Below, one piece after another: positions 14,101 to 26,700 of a stretch of 64,000 nt of DNA. The DNA is from Bombus terrestris (Eukaryota > Arthropoda > Insecta > Hymenoptera > Apidae), in contig NC_063276.1 of the NCBI RefSeq assembly GCF_910591885.1, positions 5,952,001 through 6,016,000 on the forward strand. The letters are read 5' to 3'. Below the pieces are notes generated by a model. That model was not told the DNA's origin, did no database searches, and was given only the letters and a program-made list of their open reading frames with translations. A program made the translations under genes and the position numbers. The stretch's first letter is position 1, and every line of letters starts with the position of its first letter.

Positions 14101-17100
14101 GGGGTCGTGGAAATGCTCCTACGTGGAACGTGTTAGCCGAGCATTAACTAAAATTTCGTTGCAATAAACGCAGTTGGGATAAATGGAGTTCTACTGTGCT
14201 TTCAATGTCTAGTTGAGCAAAGCCGTGCCGCGAGGTCGGATAGGCCCGCGAGCAAAACAGATCACGGACTTTAGAACGGGCAATTAAAACGTTCGAGGAG
14301 CCTATAGATCCGCGGTCGAGATAAATAATGGCCGAAGAGTATGGCGGAGGAACGGCGGCAGCGAAAGGTCACGACACTATGGAACGCTCGCTGCGGAGGT
14401 AATTGGTTCGCGTGGGGAGGAAGAATACGCGATAATTGGCCGGGATAAGGGGATTACGAGGTTCCCGGGTAAAAACGCCGAGGATCGGTGGTTTTTCAGA
14501 AAGCTGCCAGGGACCGATCGAAAAAAGACTTTTTCGCGGTTCTTACCCGACGAAAACCACTTCGTCTCGCTGCTTATCGCGCGCCAGCCATTCGTTTTCG
14601 CGACATAATCAACCGAGAATTGTGGCGAGCGTGTGTGTTAGTGCGCGTGCCTCGCGCCTAATCTTTCATATTCGTTCGCCCCGCCAGGAATCTTGAACGA
14701 CGATGGCGACTTCTGTGTCCCTCGGTTGGCGTGCGATTCGCTTCCGCTCTTATTATTTGTCGAAGCTTTAGACCCTGAGGCCAGCTGTTAGGTGATCGAT
14801 CACCGGGTTTTTGGAAGAAAGGCAACGTGTTTGTAAATGCATTTAGCATTAGGAAGGAAGTCGTTGGGGGTTGCTAAAATGGGGTAAAATTTTCGGCTGG
14901 TTTCCTGTGAAATTGAATTGCTCGAAGAAATTGAAATTCCGATGGTCAATGCAGAAGCGAGAGAAGGAGTTCTTCGTTAAAGTTAGAAACATTAATACCA
15001 GCTGGTTCAGTTTGTCCAGTCGAGAAATCGCTAAAAATTCGAGAGTATAATTTTTCAGTTCGAAGGGGGGACGAGCGTCGTTTTGTATTTTCTTTGAAAC
15101 GACAGCCGATTGTTTTATGTTATATATTTAAAAAAAAAAAACAGAAGTGACAGGGAAATTTCTATATCAAGTCTGCAACAAGTATATTTTACTCTACCTC
15201 GAGTGCATTCGACTACTTCAAGTGGAATTTACGTTTCGAGTCATCAGATTTGTTTCAAACGCGCTTCAAAGAAGCATCTACGTTCTACTTGTCGTGTATC
15301 ATATTGATTTCTCGAAGATTTAAACAATTTTGAAAATGGATATTCGATATTTTAAAGCACTTAAAAGACGTGTACTTAACCCCAAGTATATCGTTAATTT
15401 CTCATTTTGGGAAAAGAAACTACAGCTATCGAAAGATACGTTGCCTGATTAGTTCGTTTTACGTCTATTTGCTGTTCTTATTTAGACATATAGTCCAAAT
15501 AAAGTTTCCAACAGACAAGGTATTCCTGTTCCTTCGTCAGGATGACGGTGCGTTTCACGCAGGCCGACTCGTCCCGGCTCGGGCTAAGTGAATGGTTAAG
15601 TAAGTGATTATCTCCTTGAGCGTATAATCGATCGATGATTAATGGGATCGGCGTTGTCGGATGCGATTCCAATTAGGAAGCGTCCACGGCGATCAACGCG
15701 TCGATACGCGTGCCGCCGCTTGATTGTTTCAGTCCACGTGGCCCATGCGATGGGCGTGCCAACGGACCATTTTTAATTTCCTCCGTCACTTTTGCCAAAT
15801 CGAACCATTCTGTCATTTTATTACCAGCGATAGCCATCCTGTTTAATATATCCAATTATAAAAGCATTCTAACCGGTTTAAGCAGGAGCTTCCATAATCA
15901 CAACCTAACAAATAACAAATTAAATTTCTATTGACTCTATGTGCCACATAATTCACTCTTCTAAAATCCTATTCTTTAATATTTCGAATATGGGAGATAC
16001 GTATTCTCTTCTTGTTTCTTTTCTGTAGTATTAATCACATTTGATACTAACTACCTTTAACCATTGTATCAATGTAATTGACTTTTACGTACAATCAGAT
16101 ACAGCTAATGGAGATGCAAGATTTTCGAACGAAGTGTTACCCCAAATTGTTAATACTAAATTCCTATCGAGCTATAAATCCTATGAATCATAAAATATAG
16201 ACGAATGCAAATTAAACAAAAGAATAATATTGCAAGCAAGAGATTCTTAAGTAAAACTGTTGTACCCGGATGATCGACAATTGCGTACATCGACGAATTA
16301 ACTCGTCTTCCTTTTCATCGCAATATCAAAGAAACTTCAAACAAAAGAACTCCCATAAAACGTCCTCTCGACAGCATCTGCTTTCTGTAGAAAATTGGAC
16401 GACAAACGAATGATGGACACGTCCACACCCCATAGTCAACAGCTTGACTAATTCAATTGCCGTCACCTTTGGCTCGGTAAGCGTGTCAGACTCGAAATGT
16501 AGCCTAAATCGTTCGGCAAACAAGCATGACGAGTAAACTTTCGCTCCCTCGTGTGTAAGATCGTGTTTCACGCGTTTCGAAGCGTGCACACGAAGAGATT
16601 CACGCGTCCATGAAGGGCCGTACGCCATCGCTCCGGTTTGCGCATTCCGATTGGCCTCTGGCTACTTTTCATTCCGTCGTTTCCGGTCCAGTCCGTCGGC
16701 CTCCTCGCGAGTCGACCTTGCGCGAGGAAGTGCAATTATTAACACGGATCTCACGGACTCATCGCCGTGCCAATCTCTCGTTGTTCCACGGATTGATCCT
16801 AATCTACGGATGCTTTTCTTTATTTCACGTTTCTTTCAGTTGCGTTGTTTCGCGCAGTTTCCGTGACGTCCACGACACCTTTCTTCCGGCGACACATAGA
16901 ACGAGCCTTCCCACGAGAGTCGCTCGAACACGATCATCTCCGACGATACCGCGCTCTTTTCTAACTCTTCTTTGCCGCAAATAAACGCGTAATGAGTCGA
17001 ATCGAACGCATCCTCGACTTTCGACATCTGGTTTGTGAACTTGAAGTAAAAGTAGCGAACCGCGACGAACGTGGAGCGAGAGTTTTGCAATGCTGCCGTG

Positions 17101-19044
17101 CTCTTTTTAAATAAGGTTCTTCGTGAAAAAGTTTTAGAGTAATTCGAACGTGCCGCAGCCCTATTTTTACTCCTATTTTAAGGATAAATTCAAAATTGAA
17201 ATAAAGATAGTGGTCTCTGATAGGTAGAATCGATATATGTCGACGTACAAGCGCTTCTCTTGTGTATTAGTTGCGCTTTGTAATAGCGAATGTACATATT
17301 TTCTAACGTTTCATACTTTTTAATTTGATAAAAGTGTGGGGAGTAATCGGAATGTGACGCAGCCTCTCATTCTCTCTCTCCCTCTCCCTCTAATTGAAAT
17401 AAAATTCCAATTCCCTCTCATTACACGGAAATGTATCGTACGAAAAACGCGTCCTCGAGTCTCGATATTTTCGAAACGAACTGCAAATTAAGATACAACG
17501 ATATTCCATGACGAACACGGGCGTGAAATTTACGTTTGCTTTGCTTCCACATACACCTGTACGATCGTTTTCATACAAAGACCGTGGCGAAGAATTACAC
17601 GTCGCCCATTCACATCGATTCGTTCCCATTGAAATCAGTGGATCGTTCTGCAAATACTCTGGTGCACGGTCGTTTGACAGAGGAATTCTGTCGGAAACGC
17701 GAAGAGTCATCGATCGGGGAAGCATTAGCCACGGTCATTAGCCGTAGACGGAATGAAAGAGCATTGAAAATCGAATTGTCGTTAGGGTAAATAAAGCGAA
17801 CGCAGCATCGTATCCTGCGGTACGCCGTTATCCCAACGGCCATCCTAAATGGGATCCTGTCCCAGAGGGTCGCGTGGCAGAACGCGGCCGCTTCACGACA
17901 TTGCGTGCCACTATTTACGAGTGAACAACCTCCGTGTTGCTCATCCTTCCAGCACGTGTCATTCCTTCTCTCAAACGTTCCTTTTCGACAACTCCTTCCC
18001 GTTCCTCGCCAGGACAACCTGTTACTGCTCACCGTTTCATTGACTTTCCTATTCCGCTTCGCTAATGGCGAAAAGATTGAGATAATTTGCCGCAATTGAG
18101 GCTGAAATTATCGCTTAAAAATACGTATGAAATTGTTGGTAAAAATCGGAGCGATATTTTTAAATAATGTTTCTATATGTGAAATATTTCTATTCGTAAA
18201 TGACGTTTCCGTATTTCTACTTGCGAAATTATTCGAGCATCTCGTGCCTCTAATAGTAGTCTAAGCAGTCTCGATACATTTTGAGTGGAAAAAGTTGAAC
18301 TTTCCATTGCACATTCAATTCCTTGAAACGTTCTCTACACGCGGTAATCTGTGTTGAACATTTGCAAAGCAGGATTCCATCATCACCATTAAAGATTAAG
18401 AACATTGAAACGCAACGTAGGTGATTAATCTTGAGTCAGGTTCTTCCTGGACAGAGTGGCTGTCGTCAAGGAGTAGTAGGAGGATAGTACTAAGTAAGCA
18501 CGATGAAAACTGGCCTGTAGGGTCGCGTGGCGCACGCGTGCTTCACTGGAGGAACATTGCGTGCACCTTTTTATGAGCGGCCATCGGCGAAGTCGCACAT
18601 CTTTCATGCACGCATCGATACCCTTCGACGCTAAATGCTCCACGAGGAGGTTGTTCACTTTCGAAACGCATCGGCGCGGCGGACTCGTATCATCCGGCTC
18701 TCCGACCGGCGGAGCTCACAGGTGGTCTTGTTCTTATTCGTTACACGGTCCGCAACGACGACGACGCGGTGATACGACGTGGTGCTTTCACTTCACCTCG
18801 GCCTGGAACTCCTGAAATATCGTATTTTACCCGGCCGCGATCGGTTTCTTCGTGTAAATGATACGAAAATCGTGTGTCGACCTCAGGGTCCCCACATTGG
18901 CTGCGCGCGCGCGCCGTACCACAGGTTTCACTTCCACGTTCGAACCTCCCAGTGAATTGTTTTCGGTGCCCTAACAACAACAAGCGTCCTTTGGAATCGA
19001 CGTGTTTAACCATACCGCGAACCTTGGATCCTTCATGTCTCAAG

Positions 19045-19440
19045 TCTCGTTCTAAGGAACAAAGAGGATTTGGAACGTTTCGAGAAGATCTAACATCTCA
19101 TCGATATTTTTATATTTCGTGTTTGGTCTCGTTTTAAAGGACAGGAATATTTACGATATCTTTAGGAAAATTTAACATGATGTTTCGCGTTTAACCTTGT
19201 TGCTATCCCCGGATTTTTATATTTCAAGCTTGGTCTTATTTTAACAAATAAAAAAGTGTGCGTATTTCATGAGAATTGAACATGAAAGTTAATTTCTAAC
19301 CTTTTTTATATACCAATATTGGTGTCATTTTAACAATAGGACAAATAGGATTTATAACGTTCCAAGGAGATTTAACGTGAAATTTCACATCATTGAATTT
19401 GACGTGCATATCGTACGTGTTATGTAAAACATTTGGAAAT
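19045..19440. repeat. Four-unit degenerate tandem repeat
   Basis: Units start near 19045, 19127, 19234 and 19323. Each opens with a TCxTTTTAA-like string followed by an A-rich stretch. It then has AGxAxATTTAACATGA-like sequence, and the first three end near TTTTTATATTTCxxxxTTGGTC. Unit lengths vary from about 82 to 117 nt. It is non-coding and within the 5' ss intron. Confidence 0.55.
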
Positions 19441-20631
19441 TCTATCTCTGCTGTAGTGAAACGCAACTGTCGTGATAATATCGGCAAAATTTGAAACAGA
19501 ACCGAAAATGTATATACAAGTTAGAAAGTATTTATTACAAGACATATGTGCATATATTATAATAAAATTCTATATAGATGAACATTATTTTCCCCAGTTC
19601 CTAGATTCCATAGAACACATGATAATTTCAAACTTTTGGGTCTATAGCGGCGATTAGACGCATTTTACCAAGCTTATCATCCAAATACCCAACTATCTGT
19701 TACTCTTGTAAAATACAATAGTATTTTCCAAGATTAGAATGTTTTTTCGTCCACGACTTATCTTCTATTCGTCACCGTATAATCTCCTCTATCATAGTAA
19801 TGTACTTGTTGTCGTAGCGTCTTGTTCTGACTCATCGTCGACATTCCCGAACCTATAATCATGCTAAACGTCAGTTTATTTCATCTTTATTTCGAGCGAT
19901 TGCATTTTATCTCATCATGTACTCTTTATCTTCGTTCTTATCGTGCGAAAGTCAGTGGAGAAAGAGAAGAAGAGGAAGAGTGGACACGGCGATCGAACAA
20001 CCCGAAAGCCTTCTTTATCTTCTCAAATCGAATCCTTCCGCTTGAGAGAAACGGACGGTTTCCACCGTTGAGGTGTCGTTGTTATCGGTGGCCTGTGTAA
20101 TCCCCATCTTCGAATCGAATCCTTCCGCGAGAAAAAAAAAGAAGAGAAGAGAGAAGGGGAACGAGTCATCCGAACGGCGAAAGTATCAAACGACGGAAGG
20201 AGATTAATGGAGAACGGTCGCGGAGAAGATCCGGCAATACGTGACAGGATGTGAGCGACACTTCCTTTTAAGCCCTATAATAAGCCGTCGATCTGTTGCC
20301 CGTTACACCTGCCGTACCCCTTTGCTTAACATGCACGCTATAATTGCAAAATGTACGAGAACCAGATCCTTGCGTTAAATAATATTCTGTCGAAGCCGCC
20401 GAATTTTTACGATTTTTTACTCTGCGAATTTCTCTTGTTGGTCGGATATTAAGTTTAATGTTAGAGATGAAATGTCGCACGACATGTATGTGTATCGTAT
20501 AACGTTTGATTAACATTAATACTATAAGGTTAAAGAGTGCATAATGTTACAGGAGATGATTTTTAGAGCGTTGCAGGTGAAAGTTTCGATTAAAACGAGT
20601 TAACAAAGCGCTAAATTGTTCTCTGTTGCAG

Positions 20632-20750
20632 TGGTGATGCACAAAGACAAGGAAGAGAATTCGCACCACGATTCGCATTACCGGGCGAGGGAATTGGCGG
20701 CGTTCGCTGCCTACGACCATCATCATCTCGATGGCGAAATGTTCCTGCAG
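20632..20750 (+). CDS. ss: ss exon A: linker between bHLH and PAS-A
   Basis: The acceptor is ttgcag at 20626-20631 and the donor is gtgagt at 20751. The exon is 119 nt: it enters in phase 1 (two bases complete a split Val codon) and leaves at a codon boundary. It encodes VVMHKDKEENSHHDSHY and ends with DGEMFLQ, the lead-in to PAS-A. The bHLH domain must be encoded further upstream. Confidence 0.93.
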
Positions 20751-23700
20751 GTGAGTTTTCTAAGACACCGGCTTCGAAGTCGACTCGATAAAAACAACTC
20801 ACATAGCCTTAATATATTTTATCATTTACGAAGATACTGTACAAGAGCTCCTCGTATACGACGAATCCTTCAACGGTAGAAACTACTCTCTAACAAACAG
20901 AAGCAGTCTTCGACTCTTCCGCGATAGATGAGTTTCCCCATTACTCTCGATAGATTGGCTTTTATTCGGTCAAACGGCAAACGCAATTACAATGGACACG
21001 GTCCGTCTCAAACTACTGCTGTTTCGCTTCCTGCGTCTTCTCGTAATTGCGAAAACAACCCTTAAAATTGGCCACGAAATCCGCTAAAAACCCAACAGTC
21101 ACCCGATCGCTGCGATTCGGTTGCTCACAGCGAGAGGCTGCAGAGAAAGAGGCGGGAGGACGGCCTCGGATGGAGGGAACGGGGCGAAATTAAATCATCG
21201 CGAGTGAGAGGAAAAGACAGGAAGAGGCGAAGGAGAGCAAGCGGGGGGGAGAGATATCCGGCTGATGAACCGGCTATGAAACCGAGGCGTACGAGGTGTC
21301 TATTCCTCCAAAGTATGGAAGGGTATATACACGGATTAATGGCGGTGTATCATGCGAGGCTATTACGTTCCCTTTCCTGCGTTTTAGCTGCACACACGGG
21401 AGAAACAGAGCGAGGGTGAGGCACCTAAGTGGGGGATACGATACCAAAGATACTGGTGGGGAACAGTGGAATACAGACGGTGGGGATAGAAACGATATTG
21501 CTCGCACGTACGAAGCGGTACCCGCGATCCCATGCGATCGAACGATTCCTGCCAGCATCTATAACGGCCGGTTATTAATTGCTCGCTGGTTAATTGCGTT
21601 ACGTAGCTCGTGCCGCGAGCTGATCCCCGGACGGGACATTCTGACAGCTTGAAACGCTAGCTGCCGCCATTTTTCCACGCGTCCTCGCGACCTGTAGAAA
21701 CCTAACAATGGGGTGTTTTTACAATTTTTAATGGTTTTTGTTCTTTGTGTCTGGTGTTTCTTTTTTTTTTCTGTTACAAAGAAAGAAAGAGAGAATCATT
21801 TGCGAAGTTGACTCTTTTAGTATAGATTAAAATGATAGATTAACAGACTCGAAGAGATTAATCTACTGGGAATGACATTATAGTGTTTAACAAAGGGAAA
21901 GAAAGATGAACTGTTCTTACGTCAAAAGACGATGAATTAATAGAACGGTGTTTGGACTAGATTGGATTTTTTGTGCGATTTGTCTGGTAACACGGTAGAT
22001 GTTATTGATGTTAGCATATATTAATTGTTTCAATATTTGGCTACTCCTCGCACTATCTCACAATTTCCATCTAAATTCAAGCGGCACGAAGCAACCGCGT
22101 AATCCGATCCTTCCCATCTAAATTCAAACAGCAATCCTCGGCAAAAGGAAGATGGCAAACCGAAGCTCGCAACATGGACTCAACATCGCCTCTTTAATTA
22201 ACTAGAAACGTAGCTTCCAGACGCAAGACATTAAGAAAAGAAGAAAAGAAACGAAGAATCCGGTCTAATAACAGCGATCGGTTTGCCAAAGTAGCTTCTG
22301 CTTCAAAAGAGCATCGTATCCCCGTGTACAACACGAGAATCGGATAAAAGTTTCATCCATGAAACACTTTCAATAATTCCACGAGGTAGCAGAAATTAAC
22401 CGTTGAGCCAGGCCTCGTATTTTCTCTAATTCGTGGAGTTCCTTGAACCTGTCCTTCCGAGGACTTCCCTCGGCCTCCTACGCCTTTCTTCTCCCCCTTC
22501 GCCATTGGTCGCTTCTGCCTCCTCCTCTTCTATACCCACGTTATACACCGTTTTGCCGATCCTCATAAAGTTCACGAAGCCCGACAGTAAATCCGGTTTA
22601 TGACAAGCCGACCGCCACCACCGGACACTCACGAAATTACGGCTGAACGATCGAATTTTTATACTCCTCCTTACTACCAATTATAGTGTTTAGAGCAGGA
22701 CCGCGCGACCGCAGGATCCAAAGATTTCTCGCTTCTTCCCGGTTCGAATTCCATACCCGTGCAATTAGCTAAGTCTACGTAATCATCACGTAGTAGCAGT
22801 CGATCTGGAAGTCATTTTCTGGAAAACACACTCGTTCATAGATATGCAACAGTTGTGTTTATCACCACCATTGGAGCAGGCTCGAGAAACTGCTATAGCG
22901 ATTAAGTCGATAAATGGAAGAGCAAAGAGTAAAGCGTTATCGGATATTAGAATTTTTTAACCAGTTAGATTTTTTCCACGAGTATACTCGTCACGAAGAA
23001 ATGACAATATTTCGTGTCACGACGAGCCCCGTTGGCGAGAGAATAGAAAAACAAAATAGTTGTTTCATTACGATTTAACTCCACGTTACAACAGCCACGT
23101 GTACTCTACATTTGACGACGTATACTCGTCATCGTTTACTTTTTGCGACACGTTTTACGTGCGCACTTTTCAAAGTTTTCAAAGAGATCGCGACGGCCAA
23201 ACCGATTAAGAGTTTCTTCGGAATTCACGATTGTTTATTAGCCACGATAAACGAGCTCGTAAGTAATTTGTTTCCTTGAGAATTTCGACGCTAAACGTAC
23301 CGATCTGAACGACGAAATCGAGAAATACGCAAAAGGTGGAGTCGATCGATTCGATCTCAGAAATAGATAAATTGCGTGGACGCACCGCGTGCGTCAATAT
23401 TGCCGAATCTATTGGAGATAGAACGAGAATAGGAAAATGATGGCATCTTCGTTTTATTTCGTTAAACCGTAAATTGCTCGTAATAGTTATTCGAGACGAT
23501 TGAAACGAGGAGGTTGCGTAGCCGGAACGATAGAAAGGGTATCGTTGCATAATTTACGCGAGCAAAACCGAGTCCCTTGGAATATTTAAGGCAATTTCGC
23601 AGATAGCGATCGCGGCGGCTCGCGGAGATAGCGTGCAAACAGATACTTTCCCGGTGGATACTTACGATTTTCTCAACGGCCCGCGGATGCATTACTCGCG

Positions 23701-26700
23701 GCGAAGGTTTCCTAGCGCGAGACAGTTAGTGCGCGTTTTCCAACACTTTCGGCCGCGTTTTAACCGGCAGAATTTCTGCCGCGACGGGGCAACCCGTAAA
23801 TCCGTCGGCTCGGTTTCGAACGCCTCTTCGCGAATTCCTCTTTCCCCTGTTCGTTGTTTTTCTTTTTTTTCACGAATTAAACGAGTTAAGTATGTAACGA
23901 GCCCGGCCCCGATATCTTTATGGCCGATCTCGATGAACAATTACTTATTAATAGTCGCGCTTAATGGGTCACGCGACCATTTAATCACCGTAATAATCCT
24001 CCGTTGCATTTTTTCAGCCGATTTATGCTATCGAAATTGGAAGTCTAGTATTCCGAAATTTCGAAGATTGCCGCGCTAAAGCTCGAATTTTAGAGATTTG
24101 TCGCGTGTAATTTAATTTTAGAGAGCTTTAAGGTTCTTTAAAGCTCGTGCAAGCCTCTTTATACGACGACATGTTGCCTACTTGCAGATCTTGAACGGAT
24201 GTCGACAGCATTCAGTCGCTCGTTTATTCTCTCTGTTCGTCCCATGTTACGTTTTTCAATGATCAACTTCGAGTCTTCTTGTTCGTTTATCTTTTTTCGT
24301 CGACAGTGACGATGAACGAAATTTAAAGTTCTCGGTATCGAGGGCTCAAACTTGTTACTCATTTCTCGAGCCAAGTTTTGCAACTCTGTGTCGACGATTT
24401 ATAATTTCGGAAAGACTTAAAGACTCCTCGCAGTTAGAAATTCCAATCGTCGAAGGCTTTTATACTCTCATTACCAATCTGAAATTAACGTAGACGAAAT
24501 TGGAAGTTGTAAAAATAGAATCTTCAAAGCTCGTAACGCTTCGTGAAAAGAAATTTTAAAGTTACTCAATTTCACCTACTCAATCTCATTTCAACGAACT
24601 CGAGTGTATTTTCTAATCCTAAATCAACGTCGACTCTGTCAAATTCTTCGTTTATCCTGGCTCGTTAACAATGACGATCGACGGAGCCAAGTGCCTGAGA
24701 TCTTACGGGGTCGAATATGGGCACCGTATCAACATTAATCAGACTGGTCCCGGAGCGGGTTGAAATCGCCGGGATAAACTAATAAAACACGCGTACGCGT
24801 TCACGGTTGCCCCGCGAAGGGGATTTTTCAATCGGCGAGAAGAACATACTTTGCCAATCCATTTCTGCCATCTCTTGCAAATTATCACCCCGAGCAAAGC
24901 GCACGATACCCACCCCCCGTCGAGAGTGCGCGCCTCTCTCTCTCTCTCTCTTGGCTCTCTTGCTTTCCTTTAGCAGAACTCCAACATACTTTTCTTGACA
25001 CCGTGGCCACGGTGAACGATGCGCCCTGGAAAAATAAAACGGCATTCACCCTTACTTTTCTTCTTTCCTGCCATTTTTTGTCCCTTCTTCGTCGAATCGG
25101 TACATCGGTTTGTTTGATTTATGTCATCGATGAGTCTACTTTGGAACGAGTTGTATACCGTTTCCCTTCGCAACATTGTTCCCAGGAGATTTGTGAAGAG
25201 AGACGCCGAAGTAAGAAGTTGGAACAACTTTATCGGAAATTTATGGATTCTCGCCGATAGCTATTCGTACCGTACTCCATATTCGTTTGGAATTTATTTG
25301 GATTTTTATTTTCAAGGGATGTGTGGTCTTTGTTATTTATGCTGCCTGGTAATTCTCTGGCATGAAGAGGAAGATTACAGAGTAGATGTTCTGTACTTGT
25401 TTCAAGTAGTTGTTACACGTTAATAAAATTATTTTTTTCAATCGTCCGATCCGAAACCTTCGACCGAGATACTTTCACATGGCAGGCTGCCGACCTGAGA
25501 ATTTCAGTTCCTACGTTTCTAATTAAAATGCCGTCGAATGCGATTGAACGCGGCGTGCATCTTAAGAGAATTCAATTCGAAAGCTTCCGGATAAAATGCT
25601 TCGCGATAGAATATTCCTCGTGCGTGTCTTTCCATATGGACGATCTCAACGAGAACCGTAGCGTATTGAACGCTACCAATCGCGATATTTTCTTCGCTTG
25701 CAATTATAACGCTTCTAAATATTTCCAATTTGCAAGCTTACGATTCCAATGCTTGCAACTAAATTTTTACCGAATTAAAAAGCTGAAAGCTTTTCGCTCG
25801 AATGCTTTCAGTCCATTTCCAAAGTGAATATTTCCAACATTTTAACTTTCGAACGTAATAGTTTTCCGTTAGAATGTGCTCTTGATGAATATACCACCGA
25901 ACCTAGTCAGCTTGTGAATACACCAAACGATCGTACGCGAAGACGTGTTGTTGGCAAAGATGAAACGTCGAGGAAAAAGCTGAATGAAACACGATGATTG
26001 GAAAGATGGGCGAGATGTAGGTGGCAATTGGAAGTTGGCTTGAAAGCCAGTGGCGTCTATACTCGTTGTAGTCTACCGGGCAGAGCTTGAGAGAGGCAGC
26101 AAGAAGAAAAATAGCTTGGTTATGATTACGGGTTACCGGTGGCGGGGGTTGTTCCTGACCACGACCCTCTTTTACCGCTACTGCGGTGTGGCTGGCGTAT
26201 TAATGCGATACACGATAGCCTGCTGGCTATTAAATAAAAAATATGAGAGCAAAATGGCTGCTTTCGCGGCGATACGTCACCGAGAGGCGTGATTTGTACC
26301 GAAGCCTTGGCTAAAAATCGCCTTCCCCCGATTCCGCCGCGCAACAAAACCGCTCCCGGACCTCCGTGAATTTCGAAGCGCGTTTCATCGGCTAATGCAC
26401 AGGTTCGCCGATTCACCTCGATGAATTCTTAACGAGCGAGCACCGTGCGAACGATCGACGATCGTACCGAAACGATCGATCGCTTTTGGGAAAAGTTCGA
26501 TGGAGGAGGATTCTGGTGAACGACGAGGCTGATGATGATAGGTCGAGCCAGGCGTGGAGAATCGGAAACCATTTCGTCTCAGCGTCTTATAAGATGTAAC
26601 CTACACAAATTGATGAAAATACATCGTACAGTTTATTGTACAACAGTCGTTACGGTGATAATTTCATGATTGCGGTCCTCGCAGAAGAACAGTATGATAC

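Larger units (their letters stand above)
1..20631 (+). other. ss: ss intron upstream of exon A (5' end outside window)
   Basis: No exon, recognised gene or RNA gene was found in this 20.6-kb stretch. Open frames here (the longest is 161 codons, - strand, 17610-18095) match no family I know. Contents noted: a degenerate AT-rich tandem repeat near 2630-3005, a mariner-derived element at 10958-11180, a diverged GC-rich duplication at 17866-17923 and 18519-18580, a four-unit degenerate repeat at 19045-19440, and unusually GC-rich islands (for example 8560-8830) that could be regulatory. I looked by eye for the bHLH exon and did not find it. Confidence 0.75.

Noticed and set aside
17610..18095. 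161-codon open frame on the - strand within the 5' ss intron
   Set aside because: It has no family signature, composition like the surrounding intron, no splice context and overlaps open frames on the other strand; most likely chance.
23633..24079. 148-codon open frame on the + strand
   Set aside because: Start codon context and composition are unremarkable and no domain is visible; it is intronic noise.
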